From JAIRMO01 sp046533115 (lineage in GTDB: Bacteria > Spirochaetota > Spirochaetia > Treponematales > Breznakiellaceae): 36,235 nt of DNA. Location of the stretch: contig NZ_JAJQRC010000031.1 of NCBI RefSeq assembly GCF_046533115.1, positions 1 to 36,235 of the forward strand, in the 5' to 3' direction. Positions 27,487 to 36,235 of this stretch are shown here, piece by piece; the first letter of the stretch is position 1, and each line of letters opens with the position of its first letter. Made by a program: the position numbers and the translations under genes. The notes under the pieces are model-generated. The model was not told where the DNA came from. It made no database searches and was given only the letters and a program-made list of their open reading frames with translations.

Positions 27487-28253
27487 TTGGAAACCCACCC
27501 GCAGTCCACCAGGAGATCCGTCCCGGTGATAAACGAAGCGGCATCGCTGGCCAGGAAGTAAATCGCTTCGGCGATTTCCTCCGGTTCCGCCCAGCGGTCA
27601 AAGGCCTGCTCGTGTTCCCGCAGTTTCTTTACCTCATCAAAGGGCATACCGGTCCGGGTGGACTCAAGCTGAATGTCACTGCGCAGCATCGGCGTATCCA
27701 CCGAGCCGGGGCTGATGGAATTGACGCGGATATTGTACTTCGCCAGCTCCCAGGCCACGGCCCGGGTAAAGGCGATAATGGCGCCCTTGGTAGAACCGTA
27801 GATGGCGTGTTCAGTCTGTCCCACATGGCCGGAAACCGAACCCATGTTCACGATGGCGCCCCGTTTCTGCCGTTTCATGATCGGCATCACGTATTTGGTA
27901 AAGAGGAAGTGTCCCCCTATGTTGATATGGGTTACCTTGACAAAATCTTCCCAGGTGGTGTCTTCCAGGGGTTTCACTATCACAATGCCGGCGTTGCAGT
28001 TCAGTACATCCACCCGCCCCCACTTCGCTTCCACCTGGGCGACCATGGTTTTTACGTCCTCTTCCGATCCGACATCGCCCTGAAAATCAATACACTCGGC
28101 CCCCAGTTTGCGGATCTCCTCTCCCACATCATGGATACCCTTGCCCCGGGCAATAATCGCCACCTGGTAGCCTTCTTGGGCAAATTTTATCGCCGCTGCC
28201 CGGCCTATGCCCACCGATGCGCCGGTAACAATCGCCACTTTTTTGTCCGTCAT
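27483..28253 (-). CDS. Short-chain dehydrogenase/reductase (classical SDR)
   Basis: 256 residues, classical SDR length. Cofactor motif TGASVGIG (10-17), NAG (87-89), catalytic Ser139, Tyr152 and Lys156 (YGSTK), and RVNSISPGSVDTPM after the active site. It would oxidise a secondary alcohol to a ketone with NAD(P). It lies 26 bases after the BKACE gene. A likely role, by inference, is to make the 3-keto acid that BKACE cleaves, as in carnitine breakdown where a 3-hydroxy acid is oxidised first. GGAG lies 6 bases before the ATG. The C-terminus is truncated to GWVSK, as is normal for the family. Confidence 0.92.
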   Translation of the reverse strand: MTDKKVAIVTGASVGIGRAAAIKFAQEGYQVAIIARGKGIHDVGEEIRKLGAECIDFQGDVGSEEDVKTMVAQVEAKWGRVDVLNCNAGIVIVKPLEDTTWEDFVKVTHINIGGHFLFTKYVMPIMKRQKRGAIVNMGSVSGHVGQTEHAIYGSTKGAIIAFTRAVAWELAKYNIRVNSISPGSVDTPMLRSDIQLESTRTGMPFDEVKKLREHEQAFDRWAEPEEIAEAIYFLASDAASFITGTDLLVDCGWVSK

Positions 28254-28279
28254 AGATTTCTCCTGTTTTGTTTTAACCG

Positions 28280-29077
28280 CTATTTTAACCCGGTCAGTTT
28301 CCGGGCCTGGGCCGGGGTGGCCACTTCCCGTCCCAGGGACCGGGAGATATCCGCAATTTCCTTAACCAGTTCATGGGTGGCTGCGATCTTGCCGTTCTGC
28401 AGATAGGGCCAGTCCTCGGTGCCCACCCGCACGTTGTCGCCGTGGGTAATGGCCGCCACCAGGATGTCCATCTGTTCCTTGCACATGATGCTGACGGTGA
28501 TCACGCAGTTTGCCGGCATAAGGCTCTTGCGGTAAAGGTACTCGTGCACCGTGGGGGGCGACCAGGTTCCGCCGGGCCAGCCCAGAAAGAAGGTGGTGAT
28601 ATAAGGGGGATCCAAAAGACCTTTTTTGATGAGCTGATTCAGGTTCCAGATGGAACCGGGGTGCCAGATCTCCCATTCGGGTTTGACGCCGTATTTGCGG
28701 CAGGCAACGCAGTACTCCTCCAGTTCCGCCAGGGGATGCAGCATATCGCAGTTCACCTCGGCAAAGGCCTCCGCGTGATGGTTCGAGATAATCGATACCA
28801 TGTCGGACTTCTGTTCAAAAAGTTCAATCCGTTCCTGGAGGGGTATGCTGGACATACCGCTCTGAACGATGATGTCGCATTTGGCCCGCACGCCGTTGAT
28901 CACCTCCGACCACTGGCCTTCCGCATGGGTATGCAGTACCGCGGCTCCGGCTTCCCGGCACTTGACCGCTTCCACGATAATCTCCGGGGCCTTTTTGGGA
29001 TATTCCACCTGGGGATTCAGCCAACAGATATTCGGCGTGGCCACGATGACCAAGGGTTTCTTTTTCTTTTCACTCAT
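28280..29077 (-). CDS. BKACE family (DUF849) beta-keto acid cleavage enzyme
   Basis: 265 residues, slightly shorter than most relatives (about 275-310). The metal-binding HxH is at His49-Thr-His51 (AAVLHTHAEG), and the family motif GDNVRVGTED is at 213-222. The fold is a TIM barrel. Characterised members (such as Kce of lysine fermentation and 3-dehydrocarnitine cleavage enzymes) react a 3-keto acid with acetyl-CoA to give acetoacetate plus a new acyl-CoA. Which keto acid is used here is unknown. The usual arginine/aspartate after HxH (HVRD) is Ala-Glu here, so substrate choice may differ. AAGGAG precedes the ATG by 7 bases. Confidence 0.88.
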   Translation of the reverse strand: MSEKKKKPLVIVATPNICWLNPQVEYPKKAPEIIVEAVKCREAGAAVLHTHAEGQWSEVINGVRAKCDIIVQSGMSSIPLQERIELFEQKSDMVSIISNHHAEAFAEVNCDMLHPLAELEEYCVACRKYGVKPEWEIWHPGSIWNLNQLIKKGLLDPPYITTFFLGWPGGTWSPPTVHEYLYRKSLMPANCVITVSIMCKEQMDILVAAITHGDNVRVGTEDWPYLQNGKIAATHELVKEIADISRSLGREVATPAQARKLTGLK

Positions 29078-29136
29078 TCCAATACTCCTTCGTTTTCCTG
29101 TTTTTCGTATGTTACTACCGGCAGCGGCCGGCTGTT

Positions 29137-31875
29137 TTAAACCCGTATAATGGTTTTGGGCATGGTGGTCATCTTGCGGCAGCCCTCTTTGGTAACCACA
29201 TAACAGTCCTCCACCCCGATCAGGGCGCCCTTATAGGGCTCCCAGGCCTCAATTTCAAAGACCATGTTTTCCTCAAAGGGCCGGTCAAGCTGACCGAAAG
29301 CGCCGAAAATATGCTGATCCTCGCACTGGAGCCCGATGGAATGGCCGATGGAAAAGGCAATCCCATTGGGAACCGTCTTTTTATACCAGGCCAGGGCTTC
29401 ATTGCTCAGGGCCGTCATGTTCACCCCGGGTTTGATCCGCTCCTCAAAGTAATGCTGAAAGTCGAGGAGTCCCTGGATCAGCTTGTCCGCCTCGGGGGGG
29501 GCATCGCCGACCACCACTTCCTGGTTGATGTCCGCCACATAGCCCTGGTAGACCCCGCCGAAGTCCAGGCGCACAATCTCGCCTTTCTTCACCGCCCTGC
29601 CCGTGCCGGGGGCTTCGGGGTCCGAGTCGCCGATGGTCATGGTCAGATGGTCCCAATCGTCGGCGCCGTGTTTCAGCAGGGCATCCCGGCCGATTTTGAG
29701 GAGTTCCCGGTCCGTCACCCCTTCCCGTACCGCGGCGATGGTATCCTTTAAAGCCGCCTCGGTGATGTCCGCGGCTTTCTGCAGATATTCGATTTCCAGC
29801 GGGGTCTTTACCAGGCGGAGATCCAGAAAGGCCAGGTCCGCGGCAACCACGGTCATGGCCCCTGCCCCGGTCAGGGCATCGATGAGGAATTTGGGCGCCG
29901 TGGACTCAAGACCCACCCGTTTACCCGCCAGCCCCCAGGCGCGGATCTTGGAATGGATGGCCCGGCCCACATCGGCCTGGCTTTCAATCCCCACCAGGTC
30001 GTGAAACCAGCTGAACCGCTCCACGCTTTTAAAGACATTCCAGTGGATCACCGTACCTTCCCCCTCCCGGCGTATCAGGGCCAGGTTGGGGTACTGATTG
30101 TTCAGCGCCAAAAGGATGGGATTGGCGGAGCAGTGCAGCACCGGCATCCCCGAAAGGTAATACACATTCACCGGCGATGCGGCGATGAGTAAATCAAGGT
30201 CATAGTGCGCCATAACCTCGGCGGCTTTTTTGCTGTTGTACCCTATGGGTTTCACGTTTTGTACCTCCGGCAGATTTTTATTAATCGGGATAGACGGGGC
30301 AAGCCGTTCAAGAATTTCAACGGTTTGCTCCGTGTCCGCCATTTTTTCAATTTCATCGGTCGTTACCGGCCGCCCTTCGATATGGGAAAGGTAACCCGCC
30401 AATATGGCGGTGATGGCGTTCATGGATTGCTGGGGGGTAAATTCGGGGTCCCGGTTTTCCAGAATACACTGGGCAAAATGCCGGTCCGTTTCCCGCACCG
30501 AGATGGTGTAGTACTCCGGAAAGGCGGCGTGTTCCACCTCGGGCTCTATCCACTTCTGCTGGTTTTCCCCCATCCGTTCATCGTAGGAACAGAAGCGCAC
30601 CGGCTTTTCCCAGGCGTGATTTTCAAAGATGCTCCCCTTGGTGCCGAAGACCTCCATGCTGTTGTAGGGGGTCGTCTGCTGGGTAAAACTCACCATCACA
30701 TCCGCCACGGCGCCGTTTTCGTACCGGGCTATGGCCACCGCGTTGTCTTCGGCCTTTTCCGGCAGGTTGATCGCCTGCTTCGCCAGGCAGGCGCTAACTT
30801 CCGTTGCCTTTGCCCCGATGACATATTCGATGGTGACAAACTTGTGGGCCGCCATATCCATCAGGGCGCCCCCGCCGGCCTTAATGGGGTCCCCCTTCCA
30901 AAAGCCGCTCCGGGAAAGGCCGTCGATTTCGTCCACCCCTTCGTAGGCCCGGACCATCAGCACATCCCCGATAAGGCCCTGTTTGACGATGTCGTGCATA
31001 TACACATGGGCGGGAAGGAAGCGGTGGTTTTCGGCGATCATGAACTTGACCCCCGCCTGCTTACAGGCCGCGATCATCTGCCGGCAGCCTTCCAGCGTGG
31101 TACCCATGGGCTTTTCGCAGAGGACGTGTTTCCCCGCGGCGGCGGCCTTGCAGACCATTTCCACATGGTACACATGGGGTACCAGTACCAAAACCGCGTC
31201 AATATCGGAAGCCAGCATGTCGTCCAGATTATCGTAGGGGATCATCACCCCGTCCTTGTAGGTCAGGGCCATCTTCTTGGCGTTTTCGTAGTTGCGGTCA
31301 TAGATGGCCGTATAGGCGATGATGTCCGATCCCCGGTCCCCGTTGGAGTGGAAGAAAAAGGCCCCACCCCCGCCTATGACGCCGAACTTGACCACCCCGG
31401 CGGGCGCCCCGGCGGCGGCCTTTTTCAGGTCCGCCACATCCCGTTTCAGGAACTGATCCAGGAAAAGTTCAAAAATGCGTTGGAATATTTGGGCCTGGGG
31501 CTTGGGACCGGTATATTTGATATACCCCCCCATCTGGGCCACCAGGGAATAGATGTTTCCCTTGAGGATTTCCACCACGGTGTTTTTACTCATATTGAAA
31601 ATAACCGTGGGCGTTTCAGAGGCTCCCCGGTAACTGGCGCAGGCCCCCCCCGAAAAGGTTACGGTGTAGACCTCATCCTCCATATTGAACTGAAAATTCA
31701 GGGCCAAATCCCGCATTTCATAGCGGATTCCATCGGTATCGTTACAAATTTGGGCAAAAAAAGCAAAACCGTCCCGCAAGTCCGCGGTATGTATGTCACC
31801 TTTCTCAAGTTTTTCCCGGTATTTCCGACATAAGGGGTCATCCTTTGGCGTGGGGCCGCCGGACAGCAATTCCAT
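29137..31875 (-). CDS. Three-part fusion: SCP2-like, Gfo/Idh/MocA dehydrogenase, M24 peptidase/creatinase
   Basis: A single open frame of 912 residues. Residues about 30-145 look like an SCP2 (sterol carrier) fold. Residues about 162-530 are a Gfo/Idh/MocA NAD(P) oxidoreductase: nucleotide loop GVIGGGGAF (165-173), CEKPMGTT (253-260, Lys255) and GGGALMDMAAHKF with His344. Residues about 545-912 are a creatinase-N plus M24 pita-bread domain: metal-ligand positions Asp771, Asp782, His845 (GHSIG), Glu876 and Glu889 are all present. M24 enzymes include Xaa-Pro peptidases, creatinase and ectoine hydrolase. Each part looks intact. A GAGGAGG ribosome site precedes the ATG. It is the first gene of the operon, so probably the signature enzyme of the pathway; substrate unknown. 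Confidence 0.88.
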   Translation of the reverse strand: MELLSGGPTPKDDPLCRKYREKLEKGDIHTADLRDGFAFFAQICNDTDGIRYEMRDLALNFQFNMEDEVYTVTFSGGACASYRGASETPTVIFNMSKNTVVEILKGNIYSLVAQMGGYIKYTGPKPQAQIFQRIFELFLDQFLKRDVADLKKAAAGAPAGVVKFGVIGGGGAFFFHSNGDRGSDIIAYTAIYDRNYENAKKMALTYKDGVMIPYDNLDDMLASDIDAVLVLVPHVYHVEMVCKAAAAGKHVLCEKPMGTTLEGCRQMIAACKQAGVKFMIAENHRFLPAHVYMHDIVKQGLIGDVLMVRAYEGVDEIDGLSRSGFWKGDPIKAGGGALMDMAAHKFVTIEYVIGAKATEVSACLAKQAINLPEKAEDNAVAIARYENGAVADVMVSFTQQTTPYNSMEVFGTKGSIFENHAWEKPVRFCSYDERMGENQQKWIEPEVEHAAFPEYYTISVRETDRHFAQCILENRDPEFTPQQSMNAITAILAGYLSHIEGRPVTTDEIEKMADTEQTVEILERLAPSIPINKNLPEVQNVKPIGYNSKKAAEVMAHYDLDLLIAASPVNVYYLSGMPVLHCSANPILLALNNQYPNLALIRREGEGTVIHWNVFKSVERFSWFHDLVGIESQADVGRAIHSKIRAWGLAGKRVGLESTAPKFLIDALTGAGAMTVVAADLAFLDLRLVKTPLEIEYLQKAADITEAALKDTIAAVREGVTDRELLKIGRDALLKHGADDWDHLTMTIGDSDPEAPGTGRAVKKGEIVRLDFGGVYQGYVADINQEVVVGDAPPEADKLIQGLLDFQHYFEERIKPGVNMTALSNEALAWYKKTVPNGIAFSIGHSIGLQCEDQHIFGAFGQLDRPFEENMVFEIEAWEPYKGALIGVEDCYVVTKEGCRKMTTMPKTIIRV

Positions 31876-31917
31876 AGATCCTCCTCAACCACTAACGGGC
31901 TCTTCACTTTCGATTAA

Positions 31918-31942
31918 AATTGGCAAACTTATCTTACCAATT
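31918..31942. promoter_or_regulatory. Dyad operator for the catabolic operon
   Basis: Arms AATTGGCAA (31918-31926) and TTACCAATT (31934-31942) are inverted with one mismatch around a 7-base centre. The site covers the predicted transcription start just past the -10 box. The TTGG/CCAA half-sites resemble those of FCD-type GntR regulators such as PdhR and LldR, fitting the regulator encoded in the operon. Confidence 0.6.
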
Positions 31943-31949
31943 ACTAACT

Positions 31950-31978
31950 AGTTTAAGACCGAAAATTCGGTTTGTCAA
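31950..31978 (-). promoter_or_regulatory. Promoter of the catabolic operon
   Basis: On the minus strand a perfect -35 TTGACA (31978-31973) is followed after 17 bases by TAAACT (31955-31950). A second short dyad, CCGAA/TTCGG (31959-31970), lies in the spacer and may also bind a regulator. Confidence 0.7.
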
Positions 31979-32026
31979 TAATTTTTTTTATTTTTTTCAA
32001 AATTTTTTTATCCGGGTTGAATTTTC

Positions 32027-32055
32027 TTGACCTTTATGCGCAAGATAGGTATGTT
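32027..32055 (+). promoter_or_regulatory. Promoter of grpE
   Basis: TTGACC (32027-32032), 17 bases, TATGTT (32050-32055), about 106 bases before grpE. No CIRCE element (TTAGCACTC inverted repeat) is visible anywhere in 31876-32161, so HrcA control is not supported by sequence. Confidence 0.55.
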
Positions 32056-32080
32056 TTAATCATTGAGCCAGTTTCAAAAC

Positions 32081-32113
32081 TTCATCTAATAGAAGGGTAG
32101 ATCCCTGGATGAA
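32081..32113 (+). promoter_or_regulatory. Hairpin in the grpE leader
   Basis: TTCATC (32081-32086) pairs with GATGAA (32108-32113), and inner AGGG (32094-32097) pairs with CCCT (32103-32106). It follows directly on GAGCCAGTTTCAAAACT (32065-32081), which is shared with the hairpins at 14057-14097. A heat-sensitive leader is possible but unproven. Confidence 0.4.
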
Positions 32114-32161
32114 ATAAGTCCCGATGTTTGGGGCTGCTAAAAAAAAGTGTAGGACGTTTTC

Positions 32162-32818
32162 ATGTCAAAGCATACTTCTCATGAGGATGAACCCAAACAG
32201 GGGGAAATCGTAACCCCGGGGGATACCGAAAAACCGGACCCTGAAACCGCATCGGCGGAGACGGCTGAAGCGGGCGGCGAGGCCGGTGAGGGGATCGAAA
32301 AGCTTGATCCCGCGGCGCGGATGCAGGACCTGGAAACCAGGCTGGCGGAAGCCAACGATCAATACCTCAGAAAGGCCGCGGAATTTGAAAATTTCCGCAA
32401 ACGGATGAACCGGGAAAAACAAGAGGCCATTGATTTTGCGAATCAAACCCTGCTCCTGGACCTTATCCCCATAATTGATGATTTTGAACGGGCCATAAAA
32501 TCCGCTGAAGGCGCCGGGTCAACTTCACCGGAGTTTACGAGCCTCTATGAAGGCATCGGCATGATTGAAAAACGCCTGGTTTCCCAGCTTGAAAACAAAT
32601 GGGGGCTTAAACGTTTTGATTCCGCGGGCGAGGCCTTTGATCCCACCCGGCATGAGGCGATTATGATGGAGAAATCCGCTGAAATTTCCGAGCCCCAGGT
32701 GGCGGAAGATTTTATTAAGGGGTATATCCTGAAGGATCGGGTGGTGCGGAGCGCCAAGGTGAAGGTCCTGATGCCGGAGGAGCCCCAGAATGCAGCGGAA
32801 GATGCAAAAGAAACATAA
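32162..32818 (+). CDS. grpE: Nucleotide-exchange factor GrpE
   Basis: 218 residues. An acidic, disordered start (1-48) is followed by a long coiled coil (about 50-115, with DQYLRKAAEFENFRKRMNRE) and the C-terminal beta domain bearing FDPTRHEAIMME (about 157-168). It is a homodimer that opens DnaK to release ADP. AGGA precedes the ATG by 7 bases. The acidic head is longer than in many relatives. First gene of the chaperone operon, directly before dnaK. Confidence 0.96.
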   Translation: MSKHTSHEDEPKQGEIVTPGDTEKPDPETASAETAEAGGEAGEGIEKLDPAARMQDLETRLAEANDQYLRKAAEFENFRKRMNREKQEAIDFANQTLLLDLIPIIDDFERAIKSAEGAGSTSPEFTSLYEGIGMIEKRLVSQLENKWGLKRFDSAGEAFDPTRHEAIMMEKSAEISEPQVAEDFIKGYILKDRVVRSAKVKVLMPEEPQNAAEDAKET

Positions 32819-32889
32819 ATTGTTCCCTGGGGGCGGTTTCAACCGTGGTTTTGGCACCAGCCCCGCGGATATATTTTTTATGGAGAATT

Positions 32890-32918
32890 TTGGAAAAAAG
32901 CCTGAGATTTAGTATCTT
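32890..32918 (+). promoter_or_regulatory. Internal promoter before dnaK
   Basis: TTGGAA (32890-32895), 17 bases, TATCTT (32913-32918), 18 bases ahead of dnaK and just before its AAGGAG site (32924-32929). If real, the dnaK leader is very short. Confidence 0.4.
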
Positions 32919-32936
32919 CTAAAAAGGAGCTTAAAA

Positions 32937-34856
<1,920 letters not shown>

Positions 34857-34999
34857 TAAAGAGAGGAGTGAGGAGTTAGAAGAGAGGAGATATAAAGAGA
34901 GGAGCGGGGAGTTAAAAGTGAGGAGAGAGGATCGGAAGGTTCTTTTTCCTCTTCACTCCTAGCTTCTATCTCCTCCCTTCTCTCTCCTAACTCCTCGCT
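34857..34999. repeat. Inverted-repeat insert between dnaK and dnaJ
   Basis: Purine-rich tandem units (GAGAGGAGTGAGGAGTTAGAA, seen again as GAGAGGAGCGGGGAGTTAAAA) occupy the left half. They are complementary to a pyrimidine-rich right half containing CTTCACTCCTAGCTTC and CTCTCTCCTAACTCCTCGC. The transcript can fold into one long imperfect hairpin in the 165-base dnaK-dnaJ gap. The GGAGTTAGGAG core is shared with the element at 21931-22118. Confidence 0.8.
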
Positions 35000-35021
35000 A
35001 TGCATAATAAAGGGTGTTGAT

Positions 35022-36143
35022 GTGGCCAAACGTGATTATTATGAAGTGCTGGGCTTACAAAAAAACGCGTCCAAGGATGATATAAAAAAGGCATACCGGA
35101 AACTCGCCATTCAATATCATCCGGATAAAAATCCGGGGAACAAGGAAGCGGAGGAGAAATTCAAGGAAGCCACCGAAGCCTATGAAATTCTCTCGGATGA
35201 TCAAAAAAAGGCCGCCTACGACCAGTTTGGATTCGCCGGCGTCGAAGGGATGGCCGGTTCCCAGGACTTTTCTTCCTTTCATGGGTTTGAGGACATTTTT
35301 GGGGATTTTTCCGGTATTTTCGACACCTTTTTTGGCGGCGGCAGCAGCCGTTTCCGTGGGAGCAGTTCTTCCGGCAGGGTCAAACCGGGGCCGAACCTCC
35401 GCTACGATATCGAAATAACCTTTAAAGAGGCGGTTTTTGGTACCAAGGTGGAGATCCAGTACTCGCGGAATGAAACGTGTGAAACCTGTAAGGGCACGGG
35501 AGCGGCCAATGGGGCGGGCAAAAAGGTCTGTCCCACCTGCGCCGGTTCAGGCCAGGTGCGGCATAGCCAGGGCTTTTTTTCCGTGGCCTCCACCTGCCCT
35601 GCCTGCGGCGGCGAAGGGTACATCATCGAACAGCCCTGTAAAGAATGCGGTGGGTCGGGAACCCGGAAAAAACGGCAGAAGATCATGGTCACTATCCCCG
35701 CGGGGGTGGAAAACGGGAAACGGGTGGTTATTCCCCGCCAGGGAGACGCCGGTCCCGGAGGCGGCCCGCCGGGGGATCTCTACGTGTTCATTCGGGTTAA
35801 ACCCCACGAATATTTTGAACGCCAGGACCTGGACCTCTACTGCGCGGTCCCCATATCCATAACCCAGGCGGCCCTGGGGGCGGATATTCAGGTCACTACC
35901 CTGGAAAATAGAACCATTAAGGTAAAGGTCCCCGCGGGAATCCAAAACGGCAAACTCCTCCGCATCCGGGAGGAGGGGGTCCCCTCCGGCGGTCACCGGG
36001 GCAATCTCTACATCAAACTGTTGATCCAGATTCCCGCCAAATTGAGCAAACGCGGCAAGGAACTTATGGAAGAACTCGCCCGGGTTGAGGGGGAAAACGA
36101 TGCCCCCAAACCCATTCCGCTGGCAGAGATAACGCGGGATTGA
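35022..36143 (+). CDS. dnaJ: Co-chaperone DnaJ (Hsp40, class I)
   Basis: 373 residues. J domain (1-70) with His33-Pro34-Asp35, a Gly/Phe-rich stretch (about 75-118), a zinc-finger region with four CxxC pairs (Cys153/156, 170/173, 192/195, 206/209), then two C-terminal peptide-binding beta domains. It delivers unfolded proteins to DnaK and triggers ATP hydrolysis. The start is GTG at 35022 (an ATG two bases before is out of frame), with AAGGG 7 bases upstream. It lies 165 bases after dnaK and is probably in the same operon, though the hairpin between them may lower its expression. Confidence 0.97.
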   Translation: MAKRDYYEVLGLQKNASKDDIKKAYRKLAIQYHPDKNPGNKEAEEKFKEATEAYEILSDDQKKAAYDQFGFAGVEGMAGSQDFSSFHGFEDIFGDFSGIFDTFFGGGSSRFRGSSSSGRVKPGPNLRYDIEITFKEAVFGTKVEIQYSRNETCETCKGTGAANGAGKKVCPTCAGSGQVRHSQGFFSVASTCPACGGEGYIIEQPCKECGGSGTRKKRQKIMVTIPAGVENGKRVVIPRQGDAGPGGGPPGDLYVFIRVKPHEYFERQDLDLYCAVPISITQAALGADIQVTTLENRTIKVKVPAGIQNGKLLRIREEGVPSGGHRGNLYIKLLIQIPAKLSKRGKELMEELARVEGENDAPKPIPLAEITRD

Positions 36144-36158
36144 GTTAGGAACTGTTCA

Positions 36159-36200
36159 AGAATAAAATGCGATGCATTTTATTCTAATTGCTTACGCAAT
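36159..36200. repeat. Two hairpins after dnaJ
   Basis: AGAATAAAATGC (36159-36170) and its perfect complement (36174-36185) form a 12-base stem with a 3-base loop. A second small hairpin, ATTGC/GCAAT, follows at 36187-36200. Confidence 0.7.
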
Positions 36201-36204
36201 AACG

Positions 36205-36235
36205 AAATAACTTGCCCTTTTGGGCAAGTTATTTT
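36205..36235 (+). terminator. Terminator of the grpE-dnaK-dnaJ operon
   Basis: AAATAACTTGCCC (36205-36217), loop TTTT, and a perfect 13-base complement ending in T (36222-36234). The T tract may continue past the window edge. The symmetric A/T flanks mean it could also work for genes arriving from the other side. Confidence 0.8.

Noticed and set aside
30205..31833. Open plus-strand frame of 542 codons
   Set aside because: It lies wholly opposite the fusion gene, has no recognisable domain, and is explained by high G+C at third codon positions of the real gene.
29137..31875. Fusion gene as a frameshift or lost stop between two normal genes
   Set aside because: The reading frame is continuous through both linkers with no internal ribosome site at the junctions I could see, and all three parts are complete. 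Assembly error still cannot be excluded from sequence alone.
31876..32161. CIRCE operator upstream of grpE
   Set aside because: I looked for the TTAGCACTC / GAGTGCTAA pair on both strands and found none.

Overview
The window reads as chromosome of a spirochaete, most likely a gut-type Treponema. The clues are large multi-domain hybrid histidine kinases with 7TM-type sensors, a chemoreceptor without a C-terminal CheR-docking pentapeptide, spirochaete-like chaperone genes, and many intergenic inverted repeats. The genus is inference; no rRNA or tRNA gene is present to confirm it. The first 73 bases, including an unbroken 37-G run, look like a sequencing or contig-edge artefact.

Region 1 (74-15353) is a signalling island. 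On the minus strand, in transcription order, lie a chemoreceptor, a PilZ protein, three hybrid histidine kinases and a FIST-domain sensor whose 3' end is lost at the edge. Divergent from them is a receiver/HD-GYP protein with its own promoter. Kinases B and A are tandem paralogues with nearly the same catalytic/receiver/HPt half but unrelated sensor halves. HD-GYP (c-di-GMP hydrolysis) and PilZ (c-di-GMP binding) suggest that c-di-GMP is one output.

Region 2 (15394-21862) holds unlinked genes: a GlgA-type glycogen synthase, an FMN-binding lipoprotein, a FlK-like acyl-CoA thioesterase, a VanY-type carboxypeptidase, a MATE exporter and a small secreted protein of unknown function with a strong terminator. 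The spaces between them carry nested inverted repeats.

Region 3 (22135-31978) is one long minus-strand catabolic operon. Transcription runs from a promoter with a perfect TTGACA -35 box and a dyad operator, through a 912-residue three-part fusion (SCP2-like, Gfo/Idh/MocA dehydrogenase, M24 peptidase/creatinase fold), a BKACE (DUF849) enzyme, a short-chain dehydrogenase, a GntR/FCD regulator, an NAD-dependent epimerase/dehydratase, and an Rbs-type ABC importer (binding protein, double ATPase, permease). It looks like import and breakdown of an unidentified small, probably polyhydroxylated, compound. The fusion protein and this operon are the most novel part of the window.

Region 4 (32027-36235) is the chaperone operon grpE-dnaK-dnaJ, with promoters before grpE and dnaK, an inverted-repeat insert between dnaK and dnaJ, and a perfect terminator after dnaJ.
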